Shown here: piece by piece, positions 7,156 through 16,300 of the stretch | Layout of the letters: every line of letters starts with the position of its first letter | How positions within the stretch are numbered: position 1 is the first letter of the stretch | Assembly (NCBI GenBank): GCA_001804315.1 | Contig: MHFT01000107.1 | Coordinates: 1-35,615 of the forward strand | Direction of reading: 5' to 3' | Origin: Omnitrophica bacterium RIFCSPLOWO2_12_FULL_50_11 | GTDB lineage: Bacteria; Omnitrophota; Omnitrophia; Omnitrophales; Danuiimicrobiaceae | Length of the DNA stretch: 35,615 bases | The notes under the pieces: model-generated | Database searches by the model: none | Told to the model about the DNA's origin: nothing | Seen by the model: only the letters and a program-made list of their open reading frames with translations | Program-made: the position numbers and the translations under genes

Positions 7156-7163
7156 TGGGGGGA

Positions 7164-8945
7164 TTAGTCCACCTGTAGGATGGAAATAAATGCTTCCTGT
7201 GGAATCTCAACTTTACCGATTTTTTTCATCCGCTTCTTTCCTGCCTTTTGCTTTTCCCACAGTTTCCGTTTGCGGGTAATGTCACCGCCGTAACACTTAC
7301 CCGTCACATTTTTTCCGAGAGGCCGTAGCGAGTCCCGCGCAATCACCTTCGCCCCAATCGCTGCCTGAATCACCACCTCAAAAAGCTGCCGCGGAATTAC
7401 GTCTTTTAATTTTCCCACGAGCACCTTCCCGCGTGAATATGCTTTCTCGCGAACCGTAATCGTGGACAAAGCATCGACCGGTGTCCCGTTAATTAAAATG
7501 TCGAGCCGCACGAGCTGAGAGGGCCGGTACCCCGCGAAATCGTAATTTAAAGAGCCGTATCCGCTTGTTAATGATTTGACCTTGTCGTAGAAATCAATCA
7601 CGATCTCAGCAAACGGCAACTCATAGGTGAGCATGACACGGCTCGGATCAAGGTACTCGGTACTCTTGTACACACCGCGTCGCTCCTGACACAATTTCAT
7701 GATCGCGCCTAGAGCAGAGGCGGGAACAAGCAAGCGGCTTTGAATAAAAGGCTCTTCGAAGGATCGGATTTGATTCGGTGGTGGCAACTTACTCGGATTC
7801 TCGAGGAGCAGGTCCTCACCATTGGGTTTCACGATTCGGTAGACGACATTGGGTGCCGTCACGAGCAACGCCAAGTCAAATTCTCGTTCCAAGCGCTCCC
7901 GAATAATGTCCATGTGCAGAAGTCCGAGAAACCCCGTGCGAAACCCGAAACCGAGAGAGACCGAGGTCTCTGACTCGTAAACAAAGGAGGCGTCGTTTAA
8001 CCTCAATTTGGCGAGCGCTTCCCGCAAAGCCGTGTAATCCCGGGCGTTCACTGGGTACAAACCGCAAAAGACCATCGGCTTCACTTCTTCGTAGCCGGGA
8101 AGGGGCTGGTCGCAGGGAGCATCCGTATGCGTCACCGTATCCCCAATATGAACCTGCTCGACTGCCTTGATGTTCGCAATAACGTAGCCGACTTCGCCCG
8201 CGTTTAACTCGGCTACGGGATGTTCGTATGGTGTAAAGTAGCCTAGGCCTATGACTTCTGATTCGTAATGAGTTTGCACCAACCGGATGTGGTCGCCGAC
8301 GTGCACAACGCCATCCATTAAACGAATGTAGACCACGACCCCTTTGTATGAGTCGTAACGAGAATCAAACACAAGCGCTTTGAGTCGTGTTTCTCGACTT
8401 CCTTTCGGGTGTGGAATACGTTCGATGATCGCGTCTAAGACTTCCGTAATGCCTTTGCCTTGTTTTGCGCTCGTCGTTAAGATCTCCTGTTCGTCAATTT
8501 GAAGTATTTCGGCAATCTCGCGACGTACGCGAGGCACATCTGCATTCGCCAAATCGGTCTTTGTAATGACGGGAATGATGACCAGGTTCCGACGCCGCGC
8601 GAGGTACAGGTTCGTCACGGTCTGTGCCTCCACCCCTTGCGCGGAATCAACGAGCAGCAAGACACCTTCACATGCGGCGAGGCTTTTGGAAACTTCATAC
8701 GTAAAATCAATGTGGCCGGGCGTGTCAATCAGATTAAGATCGTAACTTCGGTAGCGAACCCGAACCGCGCGCGCTTTAATCGTAATTCCACGCTCGCGCT
8801 CCAGTTCCATGTCGTCCAAAAACTGATCGTGAAATTCCCGCGGCGCAATTGCCTTCGTCTCCAAAAGGAACCGATCCGCAAGTGTCGATTTCCCATGGTC
8901 GACATGGGCGATGATGGAAAAATTTCGAAGATGCGTTGATGCCAT
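7164..8945 (-). CDS. lepA: Elongation factor 4 (LepA)
   Basis: EF4/LepA is a ribosome-associated GTPase of the EF-G family. The protein has 593 residues, normal for LepA. The P-loop AHVDHGKST is at about residues 13-21 and DTPGHIDF is at about 74-81. The base-specificity motif, normally NKxD, reads TKTD at about 128-131. Downstream are the EF-G-like domains (GFRTGFLGLLHMDIIRERLEREF) and the LepA-specific C-terminal region ending QEAFISILQVD, with GSLNYDFAGYR in domain V. rpe lies 9 bases upstream and lepB follows, the common lepA-lepB order. The asparagine-to-threonine change in G4 is unusual, but dynamin-type GTPases also use TKxD. Confidence 0.97.
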   Translation of the reverse strand: MASTHLRNFSIIAHVDHGKSTLADRFLLETKAIAPREFHDQFLDDMELERERGITIKARAVRVRYRSYDLNLIDTPGHIDFTYEVSKSLAACEGVLLLVDSAQGVEAQTVTNLYLARRRNLVIIPVITKTDLANADVPRVRREIAEILQIDEQEILTTSAKQGKGITEVLDAIIERIPHPKGSRETRLKALVFDSRYDSYKGVVVYIRLMDGVVHVGDHIRLVQTHYESEVIGLGYFTPYEHPVAELNAGEVGYVIANIKAVEQVHIGDTVTHTDAPCDQPLPGYEEVKPMVFCGLYPVNARDYTALREALAKLRLNDASFVYESETSVSLGFGFRTGFLGLLHMDIIRERLEREFDLALLVTAPNVVYRIVKPNGEDLLLENPSKLPPPNQIRSFEEPFIQSRLLVPASALGAIMKLCQERRGVYKSTEYLDPSRVMLTYELPFAEIVIDFYDKVKSLTSGYGSLNYDFAGYRPSQLVRLDILINGTPVDALSTITVREKAYSRGKVLVGKLKDVIPRQLFEVVIQAAIGAKVIARDSLRPLGKNVTGKCYGGDITRKRKLWEKQKAGKKRMKKIGKVEIPQEAFISILQVD

Positions 8946-8954
8946 CCAGATAAT

Positions 8955-9665
8955 TTAAGAAATGGACTTGCGCAACTCGGCAATAAACGATTTCCGGTCG
9001 GATTGATTAAAAATAGCGGACCCGGCGACAAAAACATTGGAACCCTTACGAGCAGCCAATCGAGCGGTTTCAAGGTTGATGCCGCCATCTACAGAAATCA
9101 ATTTGGAAAATCTGCTGCGCAACCACCCGATTTTGTCCAGCATGTCAGGCATGAAACCTTGCCCACCGAATCCTGGTTCTACCGTCATCACTAAGACCAA
9201 ATCCAGAGCATTCAAGTAAGGCTCGAGCGCCGTCACAGGTGTTTTTGGCCGAAGCGAAAGGCCCACGTTGGCTCCTATTTTTCGGATGCGATCGAGCGTT
9301 TCAGGGACATCGCGGCAGGCCTCCACATGAACCGTGAGCCAATCAGCTCCGGCGTCGCGGTACGCCTGAACGGTCTCAATCGGTTCGTCGATCATCAAAT
9401 GAACGTCAAAGGGAAGTTTTGTCACCTTGCGGATTTGGCGAATGACGGGCGGACCGATCGTCAAATTTGGAACAAAATGACCGTCCATCACATCGACATG
9501 AACCCAGTCACAACCCGCCCCTTCTACTTCTGCGATCTCTTCGGCGAGCCGGCTGAAATTCGCAGACAGAATGCTCGGCGCAATCAATCGTCTTGGATCG
9601 CTCGTCACAAGGCTGTTTCCGCCCGTGTCGAAAATAGGATCGGATCCATGGATCCGATCATTCAC
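8955..9665 (-). CDS. rpe: Ribulose-phosphate 3-epimerase
   Basis: Rpe interconverts ribulose 5-phosphate and xylulose 5-phosphate in the pentose phosphate pathway. The TIM-barrel motifs are clear: APSILSANFSRLAEEI, then VHVDVMDGHFVPNLTIGP with the metal-binding His and Asp, PFDVHLMI, VMTVEPGFGGQGF with the second catalytic Asp replaced by Glu in the VEPG context usual for the family, and ISVDGGIN. At 236 residues it carries about 28 extra residues at the N-terminus (MNDRIHGSDPIFDTGG). The start overlaps the stop of the upstream peptidase gene in an ATGA arrangement, which supports translational coupling, though a shorter start cannot be excluded. Confidence 0.94.
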   Translation of the reverse strand: MNDRIHGSDPIFDTGGNSLVTSDPRRLIAPSILSANFSRLAEEIAEVEGAGCDWVHVDVMDGHFVPNLTIGPPVIRQIRKVTKLPFDVHLMIDEPIETVQAYRDAGADWLTVHVEACRDVPETLDRIRKIGANVGLSLRPKTPVTALEPYLNALDLVLVMTVEPGFGGQGFMPDMLDKIGWLRSRFSKLISVDGGINLETARLAARKGSNVFVAGSAIFNQSDRKSFIAELRKSIS

Positions 9666-10939
9666 AACGCGGTCTCCGCTCGGATCTTTCGTTCGTATCG
9701 CCCATTCAGCGGGCCAATGAGCGACAGGTGGATGTACTGATCCCGAAAAATCTGCTTCACAAGCAATTGGATATCCCGAGCCGTCACCTTCTCAATCTCC
9801 CGCTGGATTTCTTCCACAGTCGGTAAAGAACCATCGTAGAGAACACGTTCGCCGTACCAGAGAATATTGTCCAGCGTGTCTTCAAGCCCGAGAAGCAGCT
9901 GCCCCAAGAAGTACTCCTTTGCCCGCTTGAGCTCCTCCTCCGGAACAAGCTTGCGCTTGAGCCGATCGAGCTCACGCATGATCACACGAATCGCAAACGG
10001 CGCCTTTTCAGGCTCCACCCCAGCGGAAATCAATACGGCTCCTGAATCCTCGAAGAAACTCGTACTCGAACGGATTTCATAGGCCAACCCACGCCGCTCC
10101 CTCACCTCTTCAAACAGACGGCTACTCATGTTGCCCCCCAAAATGACATGGAGAACAGCCAGTTGGTAGCGCGCCGGATGGGTTCTGGGCAGTCCATGAA
10201 AACCAATTACAAAATGAGTTTGTTCTGTTTTTTTCTCCAAAAACAGAATCCGAAGTTCCTTGGGTGAAGCGCTCTTACCGCGCACCGATTTAAATGTCGA
10301 CGACGGTTTTTTATTGCGTTCCCTAAAAAAACCTTCCGCCAAAGAATGGATTTGATCGTGACTTAAATCGCCGCACGCCGTTACCAATAGGTTCCCCGGA
10401 TGGTAGTAAGAACCGATGTGATGGGCAAGGTCACTTCGCCTGATTTCGGAAACCGTTTGGATCGTCCCGGCAATTGGCCGCCCGAGCGCGTGATTCGGCC
10501 ACAACAGTTCGCTCATCAGCTCATGAACGTGGTGAGAAGGCTGGTCCAAGTACATCTTGATTTCTTCCAAAATGACCGTGCGTTCTTTTCCGACTTCTTC
10601 TGGTTTTAAAATCGCGTGACTAACCATGTCTTGAAGCACATCAAACGCAGCTTCGAGGTGCTGCTTCGGGATTTTGACAAAGTAGCATGTACTTTCTTCG
10701 CCGGTGAACGCATTCATGGTGCCGCCGACCCCTTCCACTTCCTCTTTAATCCGTTTTGTAGAGCGCGTCTTCGTTCCCTTAAAAAGCATGTGTTCTACAA
10801 AATGCGAAATTCCGGAAAGGCGTTTTCGTTCGTGTCGGCCACCCACGCGAACCCAGATGGCGAGTCCAATTGAATCGCGACCCTGAATACGGTTGCTCAC
10901 AATCCTCAAGCCATTTGGAAGCAATGATTCTTCAAGCAT
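9662..10939 (-). CDS. M16 family zinc peptidase
   Basis: This M16 (pitrilysin/mitochondrial processing peptidase-like) metallopeptidase has 425 residues. The inverted zinc motif HFVEH lies at about residues 46-50, followed by MLFKGT, and the distal glutamate sits in ERTVILEEIKM. The C-terminal half contains a second M16 fold (RRGLAYEIRSSTSFFEDSGAVLISAGV), including the RGLAY segment that closes the active site. No signal peptide is seen, so it is probably cytoplasmic. The ATG at 10939 is preferred over a GTG at 10957; it overlaps the ruvX stop by 8 bases. The end overlaps rpe by 4 bases. The substrate is unknown. Confidence 0.93.
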   Translation of the reverse strand: MLEESLLPNGLRIVSNRIQGRDSIGLAIWVRVGGRHERKRLSGISHFVEHMLFKGTKTRSTKRIKEEVEGVGGTMNAFTGEESTCYFVKIPKQHLEAAFDVLQDMVSHAILKPEEVGKERTVILEEIKMYLDQPSHHVHELMSELLWPNHALGRPIAGTIQTVSEIRRSDLAHHIGSYYHPGNLLVTACGDLSHDQIHSLAEGFFRERNKKPSSTFKSVRGKSASPKELRILFLEKKTEQTHFVIGFHGLPRTHPARYQLAVLHVILGGNMSSRLFEEVRERRGLAYEIRSSTSFFEDSGAVLISAGVEPEKAPFAIRVIMRELDRLKRKLVPEEELKRAKEYFLGQLLLGLEDTLDNILWYGERVLYDGSLPTVEEIQREIEKVTARDIQLLVKQIFRDQYIHLSLIGPLNGRYERKIRAETAL

Positions 10940-11366
10940 CTTTAACGTCTTTCTCACGGCTCATGAAATCAAGGTAACTCTGCAAGGTAATTTGCGCGGC
11001 AAGGGCATCCCGTCTCACCTTCCGCTTTGCGCGTGAGACATCCTGAGCGAGAAGTGTCTTCTCAGCTTCTGCACTCGTCAGCCGCTCATCCCACGTGACC
11101 ACTTCGCAACGAGTTTTTTCTTTCAGGCGATCGACAAAGGCAAGTACCACTTTCGCTTGCAATCCGATTTCACCTCTCATCGTCCGCGGCAGTCCAACCA
11201 CGATTTTCTCGGCACCATGTTCCTCGACTAATCGGCAAATGGCACCCATCACTTGATCGTCACTCCTGTGTTCCAGAAAGGGCAACGGATGCGCCATGAG
11301 CGCAAGTTCGTCGCTGTTGGCCACACCAATTCGCTTTTCACCAAAGTCGAGTCCCAAGTAGGTCAT
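10932..11366 (-). CDS. ruvX: RuvX/YqgF Holliday-junction resolvase-like nuclease
   Basis: YqgF/RuvX proteins have an RNase H-like fold; the E. coli member acts in 16S rRNA 5'-end maturation, and a resolvase role has been proposed. At 144 residues it has the family size. The first acidic motif is LGLDFGEKRIGVA with Asp7, followed by IVVGLPRTMRGE, the WDERLTSAEAE motif and the C-terminal RRDALAAQITLQSYLDF, where the last catalytic Asp lies. The start overlaps the trpA stop by 4 bases and the end overlaps the peptidase gene. The tight coupling makes co-expression with trpBA very likely, though no functional link is known. Confidence 0.95.
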   Translation of the reverse strand: MTYLGLDFGEKRIGVANSDELALMAHPLPFLEHRSDDQVMGAICRLVEEHGAEKIVVGLPRTMRGEIGLQAKVVLAFVDRLKEKTRCEVVTWDERLTSAEAEKTLLAQDVSRAKRKVRRDALAAQITLQSYLDFMSREKDVKDA

Positions 11367-12160
11367 CTCCGTGTCTTCAACGCCCGAACGAGGCGCGAAA
11401 TATAACCACCGATGGATGGAACACCCGCGCCATTCCGAAGGCGGTCGATAATTGCGCTTCCGACGACAACGCCATCCGCGACGCGCGTAATCGTGCGAAC
11501 CTGCTCAGGTTGTGAAATGCCGAATCCAACCAGAACGGGCTTTCGCGTAAGGCGTTTCAGAATCTTAACCGTCTTGACTAAATCGCGCGGCACCGCTCGC
11601 CTCGCACCCGTGATGCCACGTAGCGAAACGTAGTAAATAAACCCATTCGAACGCCCAGCAATGGCCCGCATGCGGTTCCTACGAGTCGTTGGCGCAACTA
11701 AGTACACCATTGAAAGCCTAGATTGGCGAAGCATCGTTTCCAACTCTTTCCCCTCTTCTGGCGGGAGATCCGGCACAATCGAACCGTCAAAGCCCGAAGC
11801 CTGCAATCGACGTACAAAGCGACTGGCACCGTAGCAAAGGATCGGATTCAAATACGAAAAAAAGAGAATCGGGATCTCAATCCCTCGGTGCCTTAATCGT
11901 TTAACCACCCGAAAGGCATCCTCGAGCGTCACACCGTTACGAATCGCGTGCTCCGAAGCATACTGGATCGTGGGGCCATCGGCCAACGGGTCAGAAAATG
12001 GAAATCCCAATTCCAAAATGTCTGTTCCCGCTTGTTCAAGAACACGGACCACCGCTTCTGTCTTCGCCACAGACGGGTAGCCAAGCATCACGTAAGCACA
12101 AAAAAGCTTCTCTTTATTTTTCCCGGCGCGGGCAAGGCATCTCGTTAGTCGATTGTTCAT
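11363..12160 (-). CDS. trpA: Tryptophan synthase alpha subunit
   Basis: TrpA cleaves indole-3-glycerol phosphate to indole and glyceraldehyde 3-phosphate, and passes indole to TrpB. The 265-residue TIM barrel carries the signature LELGFPFSDPLADGPTIQ, which contains the catalytic Glu and Asp. Other matching segments are FFSYLNPIL, GSIVPDLPPEE, IYYVSLRGITGA and VLVGFGIS. The ATG at 12160 is chosen over an in-frame TTG two codons upstream. It follows trpB after about 78 bases that hold no clear promoter or attenuator, and it overlaps ruvX by 4 bases. The other trp genes are not in the window. Confidence 0.97.
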   Translation of the reverse strand: MNNRLTRCLARAGKNKEKLFCAYVMLGYPSVAKTEAVVRVLEQAGTDILELGFPFSDPLADGPTIQYASEHAIRNGVTLEDAFRVVKRLRHRGIEIPILFFSYLNPILCYGASRFVRRLQASGFDGSIVPDLPPEEGKELETMLRQSRLSMVYLVAPTTRRNRMRAIAGRSNGFIYYVSLRGITGARRAVPRDLVKTVKILKRLTRKPVLVGFGISQPEQVRTITRVADGVVVGSAIIDRLRNGAGVPSIGGYISRLVRALKTRR

Positions 12161-12238
12161 TGTCAAAGAACGAAGATTGTAAAAGAAAATGAGAGGGCTG
12201 TCACTAACGTATTTTTCCGTGTTTTCTGTTCTGAAAAT

Positions 12239-13468
12239 TTAAGTAGTTGCATCTCCGGAATGAGTGGCGCGTCGCACAATGTCCAAGTCCTTGTCGCCCC
12301 GGCCGGAGAGACAGACGATGATTTTCGCACCACGGCGGAAGCGCTGCGCAAGCGCAGGCAGTATCCCAATCACATGAGCAGGCTCCAAGGCAGGCATAAT
12401 GCCTTCCAGTTTCGTCAGAAGATGAAAACCGCGGATCGCGTCTCGATCTGTTGCTGAGATATACTGAGCCCGTCCGGTTTTTTTCAAATACGCATGTTCT
12501 GGACCAACGGAAGGATAGTCAAGACCTGCAGAAATCGAATGTGCCAATCGAATTTGGCCATCCTCATCTTGTAAAACTAAACTGCGCATCCCATGCAAAA
12601 CACCCACCGAACCTTTCGCAAGCGAAGCCGCGTGACGGCCGGTGGAAAGTCCAAGTCCCGCAGCTTCTACCCCAATCAATCTCACTGGGTCTCTTAAGAA
12701 GGGATAAAAAAGTCCGATGGCATTACTCCCACCGCCCACACAAGCCATCAGAACATCTACGGAAGAGCGGAATTGCTCGCGGATCTGTTTTCTTGCTTCA
12801 CGTCCGATAACGGATTGAAAATCCCGAACCATCATTGGGTAAGGATGGGGACCTACCACAGACCCCAGCAAATAATGGGTCGTTTCGACATTCGTGACCC
12901 AATCCCGAATCGCTTCATTGGTCGCATCCTTTAACGTTTTCGAACCGGAATGGACGGGAAGGACACGTGCACCAAGCAATTCCATTTTGTATACATTCAG
13001 TGACTGACGCTTCATGTCCTCGACCCCCATGTACACGTCGCACGTAAGATTAAAGAGTCTTGCTGCCGTTGCCGCAGCCACACCATGTTGCCCAGCACCA
13101 GTTTCTGCAATGATCCGTTTCTTACCTAGATACTGTGCAAGAAGCGCCTGACCAATTGTGTTGTTGATTTTGTGGGCACCTGTATGACAGAGATCCTCTC
13201 GCTTTAAAAAGATTCGCACCTCTTGCCCCACCCGTGCGCTTAAATTGCGTGCTTCATAAAGTGGAGTCGGTCGCCCGGCGTACGCTGACAAGTATTCGGC
13301 AAGTTCGAGTTGGAAGCTTCTGTTACGCTTGAGCTTTCGATAGGCCTGCGTCAGCTCATCGAGCGCAGAAATGAGTGTCTCGGGAACGAACCGTCCGCCA
13401 TATGGACCGAAATGACCGAGCCGATTCGGATTCAGCGCAAAACTTGGTCTGTGCTGACGGCGCTTCAT
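12239..13468 (-). CDS. trpB: Tryptophan synthase beta subunit
   Basis: TrpB condenses indole with serine using pyridoxal phosphate, in a complex with TrpA. The 409-residue protein is the standard TrpB1 type. [12 protein letters not shown] lies near the N-terminus, the PLP lysine is in [11 protein letters not shown], and [26 protein letters not shown] (phosphate loop) and [11 protein letters not shown] follow. It starts at an ATG that overlaps the batE stop in ATGA form, an odd neighbour for a biosynthetic gene. The order trpB-trpA is usual. No leader peptide or attenuator is visible upstream, since the upstream sequence is coding. Confidence 0.97.
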   Translation of the reverse strand: MKRRQHRPSFALNPNRLGHFGPYGGRFVPETLISALDELTQAYRKLKRNRSFQLELAEYLSAYAGRPTPLYEARNLSARVGQEVRIFLKREDLCHTGAHKINNTIGQALLAQYLGKKRIIAETGAGQHGVAAATAARLFNLTCDVYMGVEDMKRQSLNVYKMELLGARVLPVHSGSKTLKDATNEAIRDWVTNVETTHYLLGSVVGPHPYPMMVRDFQSVIGREARKQIREQFRSSVDVLMACVGGGSNAIGLFYPFLRDPVRLIGVEAAGLGLSTGRHAASLAKGSVGVLHGMRSLVLQDEDGQIRLAHSISAGLDYPSVGPEHAYLKKTGRAQYISATDRDAIRGFHLLTKLEGIMPALEPAHVIGILPALAQRFRRGAKIIVCLSGRGDKDLDIVRRATHSGDATT

Positions 13469-14202
13469 ACGAGCGTCACGCCAGATTGAGGCACCCAGCC
13501 GGTTTGACGGTCCCGAAGTTCAAGTCGGTACCAGCCGGGCTTCGTGTCCGTGACAAAGACTTTGAGACCCTCGACCATACGAAAAGCGAGGCGGTCACTC
13601 GCCGCAGGGCCATAGCGAACTTCTACTGTCTCCTCCGTCACAATGGCCGGTTGTCCCTCACCAAAATTCGTCTGCTTAAGGAAAGTGACCAAGGCACAGA
13701 CGATAGCGAAACTAAGTGTAGCGACACCAAGCTTTCCGAAAACAAGTCTTCGTTGGATCAGCAAGAAGATGACGGAGACCGAAATAAAAATCATATAAGA
13801 CACCAATGCGACAAGCCAGCATTCCTTAAGGCTGATGTATCCCAAGGCGCAGCTCACAAGTTTGACGGACCAGTTGCGTTTGTCCTCAATTTTGTACTCG
13901 ATGAGGCGATTCGCATATGTCAAGTTCGCGCGCACGTCGCGATCCCGCGGCGAGAGCTTGAGCGCACGCTCGTAACTAAGGATGGCGGAACCTAACTTTT
14001 GATCCTTAAAGTATGCGTTCCCAAGGTTATAATACACCTCAGGAACCTCCTTTTTTTGAAGCAGATCTTCATAAATCGAAGCGGCTTCCGAATACTTCCC
14101 ATTTTGATAAAGTTGATTTGCGTCTTGAAACATACTTTCCGCGGCGGCGATAAGGGGTCGACTTAACGCAAAAAAGAGAAGGACGGAAAGCGTGACTCTC
14201 AT
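13465..14202 (-). CDS. BatE-like TPR and SH3 membrane protein
   Basis: This 245-residue protein has a signal peptide (about residues 1-20), a TPR region at about 24-98 with [25 protein letters not shown], two membrane helices at about 112-146 and 153-175, and a C-terminal bacterial SH3-like domain at about 184-245 ([12 protein letters not shown] to TGWVPQSGV). This is the BatE architecture found in Bacteroides aerotolerance-type operons. The ATG at 14202 overlaps the BatD stop as ATGA and gives a proper signal peptide; an upstream in-frame start would run into batD. Its stop overlaps trpB in the same way. Role inferred: envelope-anchored partner of BatD. Confidence 0.82.
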   Translation of the reverse strand: MRVTLSVLLFFALSRPLIAAAESMFQDANQLYQNGKYSEAASIYEDLLQKKEVPEVYYNLGNAYFKDQKLGSAILSYERALKLSPRDRDVRANLTYANRLIEYKIEDKRNWSVKLVSCALGYISLKECWLVALVSYMIFISVSVIFLLIQRRLVFGKLGVATLSFAIVCALVTFLKQTNFGEGQPAIVTEETVEVRYGPAASDRLAFRMVEGLKVFVTDTKPGWYRLELRDRQTGWVPQSGVTLV

Positions 14203-16175
14203 TTTTTCTCCAGCGCATTGACGATATCGCGAATCCTCATGATCATGTCTGTGCGATCCTTGCCGCCAATGTCTATTCGCCCAAAACGGATTTGGTCGCA
14301 TCGATCAAAGCAGTCGTGAATCTTTGCAATCGTTTCCCGACCCACAACGCGTCTGGCAAGTTCCTGATCCATCACATCGCGTATCATTCCGTGAGCAGAC
14401 AGATTGAGTTTGTTGGAAAGATAGTGACTCAAAACCTTGGCACTTTCATTAAAAAACGCAGTCACTCCCTCCAGGTTATCCTCTGGGGCTCTTGCCAATC
14501 GGTCCAGATGTTTTAACCCTCTCATCGCGTACTTTTTCGCAAGCAAAGTTCGCTTCACTGAAACGTTCCGCTCCAAATAAGCGCTGCGCTGCCGTGCAAT
14601 TCCAAGTCCGACAGCCGCAAGCGTCAATGCACCGTTGAGCAGTGCAAACCACGGAATAAACATATCGGGCCGAATCGAGCGTTCGCTCGAAAGCCGCTCT
14701 TTGATGTAGTAAATATCTTCACCCTCAAGCTGAATCAGTTTTTTCTGCTCTCGAAAATCGGTTTCACCAATTCCTTTCGGAATTGAGACTGGCGCAGCTT
14801 GTGAGGGTTCAACCTTAATCACGTACGGTTCGGATTTTAACGTCACATAACGCTCCGAGCGCGGATTAAAAAAACTAAACTCGATCGGGGAAATGATGAG
14901 TTCGCCAGGATGAGCCGGAATAAAAATGATTTCAAAGGTTTTGCTTCCAGCGATCACATTCTGCTGACGGAACAGCTGAGTGTGCGTATCGGATTCGTAA
15001 ATTTTCGTCGCTGGCGGCTCCGGAATATCAGCCAAGGAAAGCGTTTCAATATTGCCTTGCCCTTCAATGGTGATTTTCAGTGTCACCGCCTCGTTTTGAT
15101 TGATCCCCCGTTTGTCTACTTCTGTCAACATCCGAAAATCGCCTACCGCCCCTTTGAAACCTGCTGGCTTCCCGGCTTCCGGGAGGGGTTTCACAACCAC
15201 TTGGATCTCTGGAGCAGTCAAATACTTCGTCGCTCGTCTTGAAAACAGGCCCGCACTACCAAAAAAACTGTCGCTAAAGAATTCGTCAAACAAAGAGCTG
15301 GTACGTTCCTGAATCTGAACCGATGTTTTAATCGTGCCCGGCTTAATCACATATTGACCGGGTGCGGTGGGAAAAAGAGCAATCTTTTTAATGTCGGCTC
15401 GTACGTACCTTCTGCCATCTACAACATCCGTGTCCCTGCCAAGTTCCTTGTAATCCATCGGGAACTCTTCAATCCAGAATCCGCTTGTTTCAGGTTCTTC
15501 TTCAAAACCTTCGTAGCGCGTGTCGTAACGCGTGTAAATCGAGTAAGACAAAATTAATTGCTCGTTCGTGTACACCGCAACGCTGCTTGGAACCACACGC
15601 AAGAAAATATTCGGATCAGGAGCGGTGTCGCGTGCCAGCGCTGCCGATGACGCTTGAGACCCAGCCGGCGCGCTGGTCGGAAAGGTTGTTGTTGGAAAGC
15701 CAGAAGGCACACCGGGCAGTGGAGCTGCCACCGGTTGCCGAGTCGGCTGCGTTGCGGCTGCACGGCTCCCTTCGATATTGATTTCTAGTTGTTCCGTCCG
15801 GTAAATTTTTCCATCTAGTTTCAATTCAATCGGCTCAATCACAAACTGTCCGACTATTTTCGGAATGAGGACGTACTTAAACTCTGTACGAGACTCCGTT
15901 CGCCCATTGACATAAGTAAAGTGGGAAGCGCGTCCAGAATAAAAAATTTCGAACGCTTCAAGAGGCGGCAGAACCGGCGTTTGAACTCCTCGCGAAGCAC
16001 CGGTGATCTTAATTTGCAGATGTACCTCTTCATTGACTTGTGCCGTCCGTTTGTCCAAACTGGCAACCAGTTGCGGCTCATCCGTACGCCCAAGCGATCC
16101 AACCAAGCCAAACACGACCGCCACGACACAAAGTACCACCCCAGACTGTCTCACCATGCGAGTGTCACAAGTCAT
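14199..16175 (-). CDS. BatD family membrane protein
   Basis: BatD proteins are large exported beta-rich proteins of the MoxR/Bat (aerotolerance) operons. This one has 658 residues. An N-terminal signal segment (about 10-30) is followed by repeated immunoglobulin-like strands such as VNEEVHLQIKITGASRG and NQNEAVTLKITIEGQGN. A membrane helix lies at about 505-525 (WFALLNGALTLAAVGLGI) and a helical cytoplasmic tail follows. A Pro/Ala/Thr-rich stretch lies near residues 137-180. A promoter about 65-95 bases upstream appears to start the unit. No moxR, batA or batB gene occurs in the window, so the pair batD-batE is detached from its usual partners. Confidence 0.85.
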   Translation of the reverse strand: MTCDTRMVRQSGVVLCVVAVVFGLVGSLGRTDEPQLVASLDKRTAQVNEEVHLQIKITGASRGVQTPVLPPLEAFEIFYSGRASHFTYVNGRTESRTEFKYVLIPKIVGQFVIEPIELKLDGKIYRTEQLEINIEGSRAAATQPTRQPVAAPLPGVPSGFPTTTFPTSAPAGSQASSAALARDTAPDPNIFLRVVPSSVAVYTNEQLILSYSIYTRYDTRYEGFEEEPETSGFWIEEFPMDYKELGRDTDVVDGRRYVRADIKKIALFPTAPGQYVIKPGTIKTSVQIQERTSSLFDEFFSDSFFGSAGLFSRRATKYLTAPEIQVVVKPLPEAGKPAGFKGAVGDFRMLTEVDKRGINQNEAVTLKITIEGQGNIETLSLADIPEPPATKIYESDTHTQLFRQQNVIAGSKTFEIIFIPAHPGELIISPIEFSFFNPRSERYVTLKSEPYVIKVEPSQAAPVSIPKGIGETDFREQKKLIQLEGEDIYYIKERLSSERSIRPDMFIPWFALLNGALTLAAVGLGIARQRSAYLERNVSVKRTLLAKKYAMRGLKHLDRLARAPEDNLEGVTAFFNESAKVLSHYLSNKLNLSAHGMIRDVMDQELARRVVGRETIAKIHDCFDRCDQIRFGRIDIGGKDRTDMIMRIRDIVNALEKK

Positions 16176-16240
16176 TTGAAATCAATTGGTTCCATGAAAC
16201 CACCATCTGAGATCGCAGATAAAACCTATGCTTCCAACAA

Positions 16241-16269
16241 ATTCTACTGGAAGGATTTCGTGAAGTCAA
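16241..16269 (-). promoter_or_regulatory. Sigma70-type promoter for the batD unit
   Basis: On the minus strand TTGACT (16269-16264) is separated by exactly 17 bases from TAGAAT (16246-16241), both 5/6 consensus matches. The predicted start is near 16234, giving a leader of about 60 bases before the batD ATG. It could drive the whole batD-to-rpe series, since those genes overlap. Confidence 0.65.
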
Positions 16270-16293
16270 TCACAGCAAGGCTTATCACAGCAA
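16270..16293. repeat. Tandem 9-bp direct repeats upstream of the batD promoter
   Basis: TCACAGCAA occurs at 16270-16278 and again at 16285-16293, a 15-base period, directly abutting the -35 box of the batD promoter. Direct repeats in this position often bind an activator. No regulator can be named. Confidence 0.45.
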
Positions 16294-16300
16294 CGTTTAC

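Noticed and set aside
7100-7210. Longer lepB starting inside lepA
   Set aside because: The extra 37 residues resemble no signal peptidase N-terminus and lack a ribosome site, while the ATG at 7099 has a strong one.
13375-13995. A 206-codon plus-strand open frame
   Set aside because: It is antisense to the trpB start and most of batE, both of which are well supported by motifs.
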